This document shows, piece after piece, positions 49,674-58,610 of a stretch of DNA of 60,940 nucleotides; positions within the stretch are counted from its first letter, which is position 1, and every line of letters begins with the position of its first letter. Location: positions 1 to 60,940 of the forward strand of contig JAFURM010000041.1 in the NCBI GenBank assembly GCA_017471925.1, written 5' to 3'. The notes under the pieces are model-generated. The model was not told the origin of the DNA. It made no database searches and was given only the letters and a program-made list of their open reading frames with translations. Made by a program: the position numbers and the translations under genes. The DNA comes from Bacteroides sp. (GTDB lineage Bacteria > Bacteroidota > Bacteroidia > Bacteroidales > Bacteroidaceae).

Positions 49674-51170
49674 ATGGCATTCAATTACATTTCGGCAGCA
49701 GAAGCTGCAAGCCTCATCAAACATGGCTATAACATCGGCCTGAGCGGATTCACACCCGCCGGAACGGCCAAGGCTGTAACACACGCATTGGCTGAAATAG
49801 CCGAAGCTGAGCACGCCAAAGGCAACCCCTTTCAAATAGGAATTTTCACCGGAGCCTCCACGGGCGACGCCTGCGACGGCATCCTGTCGCGCGTACACGC
49901 CATCCGCTATCGCGCTCCCTACACCACTAACCCCGACTTCCGCAAGGCCGTGAACAACGGCGAGATTGCCTACAATGACATCCACCTCTCCCAGATGGCA
50001 CAGGAAGTGCGCTATGGATTCATGGGCAAAGTGGACGTGGCCATCATCGAAGCCTGCGAAGTGACTGAAGACGGCAAGATTTACCTGACTGCCGCCGGTG
50101 GTATTTCTCCCACCATCTGCCGCCTGGCCGACAAGATTATCGTGGAGCTGAACGCCGCACACAGCAAGGCCGGCATGGGTCTGCATGACGTGTATGAACC
50201 GCTCGACCCGCCCTGCCGCCGCGAAATCCCCATCTACAAGCCCAACGACCGCATCGGCCTGCCCTACATCCAGGTGGACCCGAAGAAGATTGTAGGCGTA
50301 GTGGAGACCAACTGGCCCGACGAGGCACGCTCTTTCACAGCTGCCGACCCCGTGACCGACAAGATTGGCCAGAACGTGGCCGACTTCCTGGTGAGCGACA
50401 TGAAGCGTGGCATCATCCCCTCTACTTTCCTTCCCCTGCAGTCGGGCGTAGGCAACATCGCCAATGCCGTGCTGGGTGCACTGGGACGCTCGGAGGCCAT
50501 CCCCGCTTTCGATGTCTATACCGAGGTTATCCAGAACTCCGTTATCGGCCTCATCCGTGACGGCCGTGTGAAGTTCGCTTCCGGCTGCTCACTGACAGTG
50601 ACCAACGACTGTCTGAACGAGGTTTACGAGAACATGGACTTCTTCCGCGACAAGCTGGTGCTCCGTCCGTCTGAAATCTCCAACAGTCCCGAGATTATCC
50701 GCCGCCTCGGAGTCATCTCCATCAATACGGCCATCGAGGTAGACCTCTACGGCAACGTGAACTCCACCCACATCAGCGGCACGAAGATGATGAACGGTAT
50801 CGGTGGTTCGGGCGACTTCACCCGCAACGCCTACATCTCCATCTTCACCTGTCCGTCCGTGGCCAAGGAAGGCAAGATTTCAGCCATCGTACCGATGGTG
50901 TCTCATGCCGACCACTCCGAGCACGATGTCAACATCGTGGTGACCGAACAGGGTGTAGCCGACCTGCGTGGCAAGAGCCCGAAGGAGCGTGCACAGACCA
51001 TCATCGAAAACTGTGTACACCCCGACTACAAGAACATCCTGTGGGACTATCTGAAACTGACCGACGGCAAGTCACAGACTCCTCACGCCCTCCGCGCAGC
51101 CCTCGCCATGCACACCGAGCTGGCCAAGAGCGGCGACATGAAGAACGTGGATTGGAGCCTGTACAAATAA
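49674..51170 (+). CDS. Acetyl-CoA hydrolase / succinate CoA-transferase
   Basis: A 498-residue enzyme of the acetyl-CoA hydrolase/transferase family. The start MAFNYISAAEAASLIKHGYN with GLSGFTPAGTAKAVTHAL, the segment LQSGVGNIANAVLGALG and the Glu of AFDVYTEVIQNSVIGLI, which would form the CoA thioester, are all present. The C-terminus carries IVPMVSHADHSEHDVNIVV and VTEQGVADLRGKSPKER. It would interchange CoA between acetate, succinate or propionate, the major acids of Bacteroides fermentation. A terminator follows. Confidence 0.92.
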   Translation: MAFNYISAAEAASLIKHGYNIGLSGFTPAGTAKAVTHALAEIAEAEHAKGNPFQIGIFTGASTGDACDGILSRVHAIRYRAPYTTNPDFRKAVNNGEIAYNDIHLSQMAQEVRYGFMGKVDVAIIEACEVTEDGKIYLTAAGGISPTICRLADKIIVELNAAHSKAGMGLHDVYEPLDPPCRREIPIYKPNDRIGLPYIQVDPKKIVGVVETNWPDEARSFTAADPVTDKIGQNVADFLVSDMKRGIIPSTFLPLQSGVGNIANAVLGALGRSEAIPAFDVYTEVIQNSVIGLIRDGRVKFASGCSLTVTNDCLNEVYENMDFFRDKLVLRPSEISNSPEIIRRLGVISINTAIEVDLYGNVNSTHISGTKMMNGIGGSGDFTRNAYISIFTCPSVAKEGKISAIVPMVSHADHSEHDVNIVVTEQGVADLRGKSPKERAQTIIENCVHPDYKNILWDYLKLTDGKSQTPHALRAALAMHTELAKSGDMKNVDWSLYK

Positions 51171-51194
51171 GAAGCCAAACAACATCTGACCATG

Positions 51195-51236
51195 AAAGCG
51201 TAAGCTGCATCAAACCAATGCAGCTTGCGCTTTGTT
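51195..51236 (+). terminator. Terminator after the CoA-transferase gene
   Basis: AAAGCGTAAGCTGCAT (51195-51210) pairs with ATGCAGCTTGCGCTTT (51218-51233) with one wobble pair, around CAAACCA, followed by GTTATT. The lrgA start lies 34 bases after the right arm. Confidence 0.8.
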
Positions 51237-51266
51237 ATTAATGAACAAGCTAACGACTATCCGAAC

Positions 51267-51605
51267 ATGATTCGTCAATGTGCCATTCTTTTCGGTTGCC
51301 TGGCGTTGGGCGAGTGGCTGGTGTGGCTGACCGGCATCAAGCTACCCTCCAGCATCATCGGCATGCTGCTACTCACTACCCTCCTGAAACTGGGATGGGT
51401 GAAACTGCAGTGGGTGCAGGGACTCTCTGACTTCCTGGTGGCCAATCTGGGTTTCTTCTTCGTGCCGCCCGGTGTGGCACTGATGCTCTACTTTGATGTC
51501 ATCGCCGCCGAGTTCTGGCCCATCGTCATCGCTACCGTCCTAAGCACTTGGCTGGTTCTTGTAGTGACCGGCTGGGTACACCAACTAACACGCAAAATCA
51601 AATGA
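51267..51605 (+). CDS. lrgA: CidA/LrgA-family membrane protein
   Basis: A 112-residue protein with four helices and the LrgA/CidA pattern: FGCLALGEWLVWLTGIKLPS, SIIGMLLLTTLLKLGWVKL, and ANLGFFFVPPGVALMLYFD. The start is taken at ATG 51267 (MIRQCAILFG); there is no ATG earlier in frame. These holin-like proteins work with LrgB and in some bacteria carry pyruvate or affect autolysis. Its stop overlaps the lrgB start (ATGA). Confidence 0.88.
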   Translation: MIRQCAILFGCLALGEWLVWLTGIKLPSSIIGMLLLTTLLKLGWVKLQWVQGLSDFLVANLGFFFVPPGVALMLYFDVIAAEFWPIVIATVLSTWLVLVVTGWVHQLTRKIK

Positions 51606-52297
51606 ACTTCCTGGAAAATCCCATCTTCCTGCTGGCAGTCACCTTCAGCCTGTTCTTTGCCGCCAAATGGTTGCAGAAGCGGACAGGCCTCATGCTGCTC
51701 AATCCCATCCTGCTCACCATCGCGCTGCTCATCATCTTCCTGAAGTCGGCAGGCATCAGCTACGAGAAGTACAACCAGGCCGGCCATCTCATCGAGTTCT
51801 GGCTGAAGCCTGCTGTAGTGGCCTTGGGCGTGCCGCTCTACCTGCAACTGGAAACCATCCGCAAGCAGCTACTCCCCATCCTGCTCTCCCAACTGGCAGG
51901 GTGTGTCACGGGAGTGGTTTCCGTGGTGCTGATAGCCCGCTGCATGGGTGCCTCACGCGAGGTCATCTGCTCCCTCGCTCCCAAGTCGGTCACCACACCC
52001 ATTGCCATGGAGGTAAGTGCTTCTCTGGATGGCATTCCCTCACTCACGGCAGCCGTCGTCGTCTGTGTAGGCATCCTGGGTGGTATGCTGGGCTTCAAGG
52101 CCATGCAGATAGGGCGTGTCAAAAGCCCGATGGCGCAGGGACTTTCCATGGGCACGGCCGCCCATGCCGTAGGTACCTCTGCCGCTATGGAGGTGGGCAG
52201 CAAGTATGGAGCCTTTGCCAGTCTGGGGCTGACCCTGAACGGCATTCTCACAGCGTTGCTGACACCCACGCTGCTGCGGATGCTGGGCATCATCTGA
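51602..52297 (+). CDS. lrgB: LrgB-family protein
   Basis: A 231-residue membrane protein with about six helices and the LrgB/CidB pattern: FLKSAGISYEKYNQAGHLIE, WLKPAVVALGVPLYLQLETI, APKSVTTPIAMEVSASLDGI and SMGTAAHAVGTSAAMEVGSK. The start is ATG 51602, overlapping lrgA by 4 bases; a more upstream in-frame start is unlikely. It forms the LrgAB system. Placement after a CoA-transferase fits a link to overflow acids. Confidence 0.9.
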   Translation: MNFLENPIFLLAVTFSLFFAAKWLQKRTGLMLLNPILLTIALLIIFLKSAGISYEKYNQAGHLIEFWLKPAVVALGVPLYLQLETIRKQLLPILLSQLAGCVTGVVSVVLIARCMGASREVICSLAPKSVTTPIAMEVSASLDGIPSLTAAVVVCVGILGGMLGFKAMQIGRVKSPMAQGLSMGTAAHAVGTSAAMEVGSKYGAFASLGLTLNGILTALLTPTLLRMLGII

Positions 52298-52319
52298 TTT
52301 CATCATTCATCGAAAACTT

Positions 52320-53237
52320 ATGCTGACATTCAAAGATATCGAACTGAAAGACAAGGAGCTGATTACCTCCTTCACGCTGAACAGCTGCCACCGCAACTGC
52401 GACCTCTCCTTCTCCAACCTCTGCAGCTGGCGTTTCCTCTACGACACACGCTTCGCCATTGCCGACGGTTTCCTGCTGTTGAAGTTTCGGGCACAAGGCG
52501 AGCTGGTCTACATGATGCCCATTGGCGAGGGCGACCTGAAAGGAGTGGTGGAGCAACTGATTGCCGACGCCCACAACGAAGGCTGTCCACTCTGCCTGCT
52601 GGGCGTGAGCGAGGCTGTCTGTCGGGAGTTGGAGAGCCTGATGCCGGGACGTTTCCGTTTCACGGCCGACCGTGACTATGCCGACTACCTCTACCTGCGC
52701 ACCGACCTGGCCACCCTGACCGGCAAGAAGTTCCAGCCCAAGCGCAACCACATCAACAAGTTCAAGCGCACCTATCCCGACTATGCCTACACGCCCATCA
52801 CCCGGGAGCTCATCCCCGAATGCATCGAACTGGAGGCCCAATGGTGCCGTGCCAATGGATGTGACCAGCAGGAGGGCACCGGCAACGAACGTCGGGCACT
52901 GCTCTATGCCCTGCATCACTTTCACGAATTAGGACTGACCGGAGGCATCCTGCACGTAAACGGACGCATCGCCGCCTTCACCTTCGGCATGCCCATCAAC
53001 CGGACCACTTTCGGCATACATGTGGAAAAGGCGGACACAGCGATAGAGGGGGCTTACGCCATGATTAACTATGAGTTTGCCAACCGCATCCCCGAACAGT
53101 ATCTCTACATCAACCGGGAGGAGGACCTCGGGTTGTCCGGCCTGCGCAAGGCCAAGCTCTCCTATCAGCCGGCCATCATCCTGGAGAAATACAGTGCCTG
53201 CCTGCGGGAAGAACCGGTGGAACACATCAAATGGTAA
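52320..53237 (+). CDS. DUF2156 (phosphatidylglycerol lysyltransferase-like) protein
   Basis: A 305-residue protein with the GNAT-like fold of the LPG synthetase C-terminal/DUF2156 family. Typical segments are FTLNSCHRNCDLSFSNLCSW, KKFQPKRNHINKFKRTYPDY and GGILHVNGRIAAFTFGMPIN, and it ends with LSYQPAIILEKYSA. It has no membrane part, unlike MprF. Members transfer aminoacyl or other groups to lipids, or have unknown targets. Its end overlaps the GNAT gene by 7 bases. Confidence 0.83.
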   Translation: MLTFKDIELKDKELITSFTLNSCHRNCDLSFSNLCSWRFLYDTRFAIADGFLLLKFRAQGELVYMMPIGEGDLKGVVEQLIADAHNEGCPLCLLGVSEAVCRELESLMPGRFRFTADRDYADYLYLRTDLATLTGKKFQPKRNHINKFKRTYPDYAYTPITRELIPECIELEAQWCRANGCDQQEGTGNERRALLYALHHFHELGLTGGILHVNGRIAAFTFGMPINRTTFGIHVEKADTAIEGAYAMINYEFANRIPEQYLYINREEDLGLSGLRKAKLSYQPAIILEKYSACLREEPVEHIKW

Positions 53238-54271
53238 GAAGTATGGAGAAGCGGAAAGAGGATATCAAACGACTGTGGCAGCTCTGCTTCCACGACAGCG
53301 AAGCGTTCATGGAGCTATACTTCCGCCGCTGCTACCGGGAGGGGAACACCCTCTCCACGGAGGCAGGCGGACATACCATCGCCGCCATGCAACTGTTAGA
53401 CTATCCCATGACCTTCTGTGGCAGGGAGATGGTTTCCCGCTATCTCTCCGGCCTCTGCACCCATCCCGATGCACAGGGGCAGGGTGTGATGTCGCGCCTG
53501 ATAGGACAAGCCCTCCGCCTGATGAGGGAACAGGAGACAACCATAGCCACCCTCATCCCCGCCGAACCTTGGCTTTTCGACTACTATGCCCGCTTCGGCT
53601 TCAGCACCGTCTTCGGTAAGCAGGAGGAGTGGTGGGAAAGTTCAGCAGCTTTCTGCAAAAACGAAGGAACATTCAGCGTGACACGTTGCGAGGAGACGGC
53701 AGAACGTGAGCGTGTCGGCCTATATATATATAAGGTGGAAAGCCGGCTCGCCTGCTGCCTGCTCCACACACCGGAGCATTGGGCCACCCTCTGCGAAGAC
53801 CTGCGCATCAGCGGCGGTGAACTGTATGCCCTGCATCAAAACGGCAGGATATACGGTGCTGCCGTGCTCTATCCCGAAATGGAAAGCGGTTGGCGCGTAG
53901 AAGAGTGTCTGGCCGACAATGACTGTCTGCGCACCGCTCTGTTGAATGTCGTTTGCCGAGAAAAAGGCATCTCCCGTCTCAGGGTGCAACGTCCCGCCTC
54001 CCTACAGGAGCCTGCCACGCTTCCCTTCGGTATGGCCCGCATCATTCACCTCCCCCATCTGTTGCAACACTACGCCTCTCTCCATCCCGACAGTAGGTTT
54101 ACCCTCCACATCACAGACCCCCTGCTGCCTGAAAACAGCGGCCACTATCATCTGGCCAACGGTCAATGCCACAGACTACCCGACTCCACGGCCCCGTCCA
54201 CCGACATCTCCCGGCTGACCCGTCAGCTCTTCCTCCCCCAACAGCCACACATGACAATGATGATGAACTGA
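53231..54271 (+). CDS. GNAT N-acetyltransferase (Eis-like arrangement)
   Basis: A 346-residue acetyltransferase. The acetyl-CoA motif is LSGLCTHPDAQGQGVMSRLI and it is followed by LIPAEPWLFDYYARFGFSTV, a segment of the Eis/GNAT-type enzymes. A second, less conserved domain covers residues 150-346. The start may be 53231 or the ATG at 53243. It overlaps the DUF2156 gene by 7 bases and so is coupled to it; two acyltransferase-like proteins may act in sequence. The substrate is unknown. Confidence 0.82.
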   Translation: MVRSMEKRKEDIKRLWQLCFHDSEAFMELYFRRCYREGNTLSTEAGGHTIAAMQLLDYPMTFCGREMVSRYLSGLCTHPDAQGQGVMSRLIGQALRLMREQETTIATLIPAEPWLFDYYARFGFSTVFGKQEEWWESSAAFCKNEGTFSVTRCEETAERERVGLYIYKVESRLACCLLHTPEHWATLCEDLRISGGELYALHQNGRIYGAAVLYPEMESGWRVEECLADNDCLRTALLNVVCREKGISRLRVQRPASLQEPATLPFGMARIIHLPHLLQHYASLHPDSRFTLHITDPLLPENSGHYHLANGQCHRLPDSTAPSTDISRLTRQLFLPQQPHMTMMMN

Positions 54272-54302
54272 AGCATGACAATGAATCAGAAATTCTGACT
54301 CT

Positions 54303-54384
54303 GCCACTTTTCCAAGGAAAATCAAGCTGAATTTGCCACTTTTCCAAGAAATATTCTGCCTAAACCGCCACTTTTCCAAGAAAT
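54303..54384. repeat. Three direct repeats with exact 32-bp period
   Basis: GCCACTTTTCCAAG begins at 54303, 54335 and 54367; the last two copies are identical over GCCACTTTTCCAAGAAAT. The bases between differ. Further on, GCATTTCAATC occurs at about 54432 and 54453. This is the first part of an 800-base gap. Between 54455 and 54760 I see only AT-rich sequence without supported features. Confidence 0.8.
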
Positions 54385-54762
54385 CGGTCTTCATTTCTGG
54401 AAGCCACACTATTAATCCGTGTTTTTTGTGGCATTTCAATCCAACTTTTGTAGCATTTCAATCTGTATTTGGTGACATTTCGCCCAACAATGTTAACGAA
54501 AGTAACAATCAATCACTTTCTCTTACATCAGTCTTCCCCTCCCCAATTTTCACTTCCCCTTTTTCCTCCCTTTTACTACGAAAATCCCCCTCCTCTGCTC
54601 TGCAATTTTTCCGACCAACTGGGGTACTTTTTCAAGCCTCCATTTCACATCTATTAAGATAATTGCAAAATACTTACAGATTATTCTTTCAGTCTCCCCT
54701 CCTCTCCCCATTTTCATAGAGGACTTCATCCATGCAAGTATCGCTTTCATTGCCTCACAAAA

Positions 54763-54851
54763 GATACTCCAGTACCGATTTTAGCACATCGAAAAAGGAT
54801 ACTGCAGTACCCTTTCAGTGTATCATAGCTGGTACTGCAGTACCAGCTATG
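54763..54851. promoter_or_regulatory. Cluster of three near-palindromic sites, one a perfect 28-bp palindrome
   Basis: GATACTCCAGTACC (54763-54776), GATACTGCAGTACC (54798-54811) and GGTACTGCAGTACC (54831-54844) lie 35 and 33 bases apart. The last is the centre of a perfect 28-bp palindrome at 54824-54851 (half-site CATAGCTGGTACTG). The spacing of about three helical turns would put all on one face of the DNA. A regulator-binding array is the most natural interpretation. The nearest gene reading away on the forward strand is none; the 35-residue peptide gene reads toward it. Confidence 0.6.
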
Positions 54852-54924
54852 TAGTATTGGAGTTTCTTATATGTATGATTACAATGTTACTTATGTGTGT
54901 TGAAAGACATTTAAGACAAAATGC

Positions 54925-54986
54925 TTTGCGGGCCGCACATGCGGCAGGGAAGTATTCCGTGCCGGCCTGTGCAGCCCGCATGCAAA
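54925..54986. repeat. GC-rich nested hairpin
   Basis: TTTGCGGGCCGCACA (54925-54939) pairs with 54968-54986 (TGTGCAGCCCGCATGCAAA) with a small bulge; inside, CGGCA (54942-54946) pairs with TGCCG (54960-54964). It stands out in AT-rich surroundings and, on the reverse strand, contains GGCACGGAAT, like the other dispersed hairpins. It could end transcription of the peptide operon. Confidence 0.55.
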
Positions 54987-55071
54987 ACCAGTTATTAATT
55001 CAATTCCAAGAGTGCCCCAAACAAAAACTTAGTTCGGGACACTCGCCTTCAGTTTGTCGAAATGAAGTTTC

Positions 55072-55179
55072 TTAGCTGATAGGAATATCTTCGCCTTCAA
55101 CGCTTGCGGCGAAGCCCTTCTCTACATTCACTTCAATCACTTCCACTTTCGGGATTTCATAAGTTTCTTCTTGTTTCAT
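55072..55179 (-). CDS. 35-residue acidic peptide of the fimbrillin operon
   Basis: A short frame (ATG at 55179-55177, TAA at 55074-55072) encodes MKQEETYEIPKVEVIEVNVE followed by KGFAAS and an acidic end. The E-x-P-K-V-E-V-I-E-V pattern with a following GFAAS resembles small proteins scattered widely in Bacteroides, commonly near fimbrillin or lipoprotein genes. It has no signal sequence. It begins 27 bases after the GLUG gene stop, so it is the third gene in this operon. The function is unknown; it may be a peptide or a partner of the surface proteins. Confidence 0.65.
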   Translation of the reverse strand: MKQEETYEIPKVEVIEVNVEKGFAASVEGEDIPIS

Positions 55180-55205
55180 ATTGTTCTTATCATTTAGGGT
55201 TATCA

Positions 55206-57566
55206 TTAGTTGATAGTTTCATCATTATAGTCCGGTGAATCCGTGTCTACAGAGAAGTCTGCAAACTTCACGCAATACCAAGGATACTTCTCCAGGTCCC
55301 AATAATTGTCCGAATAGGAGTTATCCCCATTGATGATAGCCTTGTTATCAAGAATGGAAGTTACGGAAACCATAGTGGTAGAGGAACCAACAGAATCATC
55401 ATAGTTATTCTCGAAAGCATGTTCACCCAAGTTGGTACCCAGCGAAGACAATGTCGTCAAACAATTGCTTACGCTACAAGCTCCTCCACTACTACCTACG
55501 ATACCACAGGTTGTAGCATTTTCACCGGCAAAATAGCAATTCTTAATCGTAGTAAAGCTGGCAGTACCGACAATACCACCGGCCACACCGTTTTCGCCTA
55601 CACTCAATGAGGCAAGAGAATAGCAGTTGGCGATACGAGAGTCATTCCCCATAGATACAATATTCAACATTCCAGAGATTCCGCCCAAAAAACTCGTTGT
55701 TGCACTAATTGTACCGACGGAATAACAAGTATTGATAGAAGCCGTAGTACTTCCTGTAATACCACCCACAAACTTACTGCCGCTAACATTTCCTTCACTA
55801 TAAGATTGCTTCAGCACCACTCTATCCACACTAACTGGGTTAATACTGAAATCTCCGCCAATACCACCCACATAATTACGTCCACTTACGGTTCCCTTAT
55901 TTACGCATTTCATTAAAGAGTAAGTATAGTCATCCATAGAGAAACTAACGTTAGAGGTTCCTCCATTGAAGCCACCACCAACCTTTCCAAATATACCACC
56001 TACATAATCCTCAGTAGCCGTGACTGTAGCTTCTGATGTACAAGATTCTAAAAGCATCATGGAAGAGGATACAGAAATATCGGCCGAATACTTAGTATAG
56101 CACATAAATCTTCCAACCACACCTCCTACATAGTTTTTACCGGTTATAACACATGATTGTCCTATACGAACATCATCAATAGTTATTCTTCTACCGTAAT
56201 CAGTATCATTTAATGCATTACAACCCGCAATTCCACCGACATAATTGCCTTTTCCTGCAACCGTAGAGGAACCTATAACTTTACAATTACTTGCTGCAAT
56301 ATTATATCCTCCCAAAGCACCTACAAAATTATTTCCTTTAAATGTCACATTTTCAAGAGTAAGGTCTGAAACTACCGACATTGAATGTTCAGGCCTTATT
56401 GGGGCCATAACCATACCAACGTCATACGCACGCTTAATAAGTCCCACATTATCTTCATCACTCCAATCCAAATTAATGTTACTCAAAGTATATCCACCAC
56501 CTTGGACAGAGTATGCGTCCAATGAGAAAAACACATCTCCACTGAAATCGATATTCTGTGTAATCATAACATTTGACGGGCATTTATAAGCCGCATGCCT
56601 CCATTCAGCAGGAGAAGAAATTTGAAGCCCATAAGAACCAGATTCTAAAGTAGAAACCGTGGCTTTGCTCAAATCAAGTACCACTTTGTAACTGGTACCG
56701 GCCTTGAAATTAATATTCGACTTCTTTATTTCATAGCACTCACCTCCATCTACAAATACATAGAAATAGACATCTTCTCCAGTCAAATCAGCCGGAAGGA
56801 TTAACGCCGAGAGATTCTCAATCTGCGAAAGATCATACGAAAAATCAGCAGTTTGCGCAATATACTCTCCTAATTGTATATTATGGAATTTCCTGTTAGA
56901 AGAGAAATAGGTGGCATACTGATTGCTATTCAAACCACCATAATCGATACCATATTCAACATTCGCCCAACCATTGCTTGCAAGTTGCCTATAGAAAGGA
57001 AAACCTTTTTTAGAAGAATACATACCTATTATAAGGTTGCCCATCCCAAAATCCGTCGGTACATTTTCCAAAACTACCCTCACCTTTGCATAGACATGCT
57101 GCAAGGAGATGGAAGCGGAATAGGTACCTTCAGTGATATTCAGTTCGCCCCACAAGGCCATCTTGTCATTGGAGTTGATATTGTCAATACTACTGAAAGT
57201 TTGATGGCTATAGAGCATATTCTCATTATAGTTGTAAATCACATAATAGCTGCCTGCAGGTACACCGCTCTCGGAAACGAAGGAAGCGGAGGAGGCTTTT
57301 TCTTCCAGCGTAGTGATCAGATAGATAGGAGCAATGGTGCGGCTTTTGTCCACCAAGACCAGTTTGTCGCCCGGTTCCCATTGTGTGGTGAGACCGTCTT
57401 CGCCCAATTCCAGACGGGTGGGCGCAGCTTGAGTGACAGTCAGCGTAAAAGGTTGGTCACTGTGTTGGGCGGAGAGTTCAGTAAACGTATCGTCGCTACA
57501 GCTTGCCAAAAAGGCACCTGTCAGTGCAAAGCAAGCCAACAAGATTGATTGAATTCTTGATTTCAT
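55206..57566 (-). CDS. GLUG-repeat surface lipoprotein with fimbrillin-like N-terminus
   Basis: A 786-residue lipoprotein (signal and lipobox SILLACFALTGAFLASC). Residues about 35-310 resemble fimbrillin-type domains (FTLTVTQAAPTRLELGEDGL, WEPGDKLVLVDKSR). From about 390 on there are repeated GLUG-type units: VGALGGYNIAA, VGGIAGCNA, VGGVVGRF, VGGIFGKVGG, VGGIGGDFS, VGGITGSTT, LGGISGMLN and AGGIVGTAS. These build a beta-solenoid as in adhesins. The gene is lower in GC than the core genes. It is second in the operon after the fimbrillin-like lipoprotein. A role in adhesion or fimbrial tip is inferred. Confidence 0.82.
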   Translation of the reverse strand: MKSRIQSILLACFALTGAFLASCSDDTFTELSAQHSDQPFTLTVTQAAPTRLELGEDGLTTQWEPGDKLVLVDKSRTIAPIYLITTLEEKASSASFVSESGVPAGSYYVIYNYNENMLYSHQTFSSIDNINSNDKMALWGELNITEGTYSASISLQHVYAKVRVVLENVPTDFGMGNLIIGMYSSKKGFPFYRQLASNGWANVEYGIDYGGLNSNQYATYFSSNRKFHNIQLGEYIAQTADFSYDLSQIENLSALILPADLTGEDVYFYVFVDGGECYEIKKSNINFKAGTSYKVVLDLSKATVSTLESGSYGLQISSPAEWRHAAYKCPSNVMITQNIDFSGDVFFSLDAYSVQGGGYTLSNINLDWSDEDNVGLIKRAYDVGMVMAPIRPEHSMSVVSDLTLENVTFKGNNFVGALGGYNIAASNCKVIGSSTVAGKGNYVGGIAGCNALNDTDYGRRITIDDVRIGQSCVITGKNYVGGVVGRFMCYTKYSADISVSSSMMLLESCTSEATVTATEDYVGGIFGKVGGGFNGGTSNVSFSMDDYTYSLMKCVNKGTVSGRNYVGGIGGDFSINPVSVDRVVLKQSYSEGNVSGSKFVGGITGSTTASINTCYSVGTISATTSFLGGISGMLNIVSMGNDSRIANCYSLASLSVGENGVAGGIVGTASFTTIKNCYFAGENATTCGIVGSSGGACSVSNCLTTLSSLGTNLGEHAFENNYDDSVGSSTTMVSVTSILDNKAIINGDNSYSDNYWDLEKYPWYCVKFADFSVDTDSPDYNDETIN

Positions 57567-57605
57567 ATCGGTTTGTTTTTATGGATTATCATTTTGGGGA
57601 AAAGG

Positions 57606-58610
57606 TCAGACTTCGGAATCTGAATCACCGAAACTCGGAGAGTTGATGGTAGACGCCATGGTAACATCCACCAGAGTGGCTGCAAAGAGATAGGCATGGC
57701 CGGGTTGCATCGTTTTGGAAACGAGTTGGTCTTGATAGACCCTGTTGTCGCTGCTTCGCAAAATGACGTTGAATATCTTGCCGGTCATGTCCACGGGAGG
57801 AAGCATCATGTAGAAGCGTAGCGTCTTATCGGCCTGTGCAGAAGCCACATCCGTGAGCTGCATCTGCAAGCGGTCGGTGGTCTCATAGGTACTGTAGGCA
57901 TACTCGCTACCGGACATATCCAAGTTGGCCACTTTGGTCAGTGCCTCCTGGTCACACCGCAGGGTCAGCGTCGTAAAAGTGGCAGCTACAGGCACGGTCA
58001 GATTCAGCAGTGCCACACTGTTCAGATGCTTGAACTTGAAGGTCAGTTCACCATCCATAGCCGTAGTGGCATTGGTAGCCATCAGGTCATGGGCTCCCAG
58101 GTGAGCCAAGGAGCCTTTGCCCGTCTGATGCTGTCCTTCATAGCTGAAGCGCAGTTCTGCATTGCTTCGTGCCGTGTTCTCCACGTCATAGGGGTAATAG
58201 GCCGCATAGGTCTCCGTCTCGCGCAAGGCCCACGCGCCTCCATCAAAAGTTGCAGAGTTTTTTCCGGCACCACTGCTGATGGTAAATGCAATCTGAGTAC
58301 CGCTTGTAGGATAGATTCCCACCTGATCGTTTTCAGCCCATGCGAACTTCAGTTTATCACTCTCCAGCGTAAAGGCTGTTCGCGTCTCTGCATTGCCCGA
58401 CACGATGTTGTCGGCCGTCATGTTCACAACCTTCACTCTCTCGGACGGCAGCACAGGTTCTTCACCGGGCGAAGGTTCCTCCTCAATGATGGGAGGTTCT
58501 TCGGGAATGGGGTCGTCACCCGAAGAGCATCCATTCAAGGCAAAGGAACCCGACAGCAACAATGCCCAAAGGATGTTGCGTTTCCTGACTTTGAACATCA
58601 AATCATTCAT
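57606..58610 (-). CDS. Fimbrillin-family lipoprotein
   Basis: A 334-residue lipoprotein with lipobox FALNGC and a Pro/Glu-rich linker (PIPEEPPIIEEEPSPGEEP). The body follows the fimbrillin pattern: NAETRTAFTLESDKLKFAWA, ENDQVGIYPTSGTQIAF, AYYPYDVENTARS and LRFYMMLPPVDMTGK. The start is placed at ATG 58610 (or 58598); more upstream starts do not give a signal. It is first in an operon with the GLUG protein and the small peptide. Such lipoproteins are surface exposed or processed into fimbriae by gingipain-like proteases. Confidence 0.82.
   Translation of the reverse strand: MNDLMFKVRKRNILWALLLSGSFALNGCSSGDDPIPEEPPIIEEEPSPGEEPVLPSERVKVVNMTADNIVSGNAETRTAFTLESDKLKFAWAENDQVGIYPTSGTQIAFTISSGAGKNSATFDGGAWALRETETYAAYYPYDVENTARSNAELRFSYEGQHQTGKGSLAHLGAHDLMATNATTAMDGELTFKFKHLNSVALLNLTVPVAATFTTLTLRCDQEALTKVANLDMSGSEYAYSTYETTDRLQMQLTDVASAQADKTLRFYMMLPPVDMTGKIFNVILRSSDNRVYQDQLVSKTMQPGHAYLFAATLVDVTMASTINSPSFGDSDSEV

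Noticed and set aside
54303-54384. Possible CRISPR array
   Set aside because: Only three copies, repeats of 14-18 bases and spacers of 14-18 bases, and no cas genes. The same reasons exclude the other arrays in the window.
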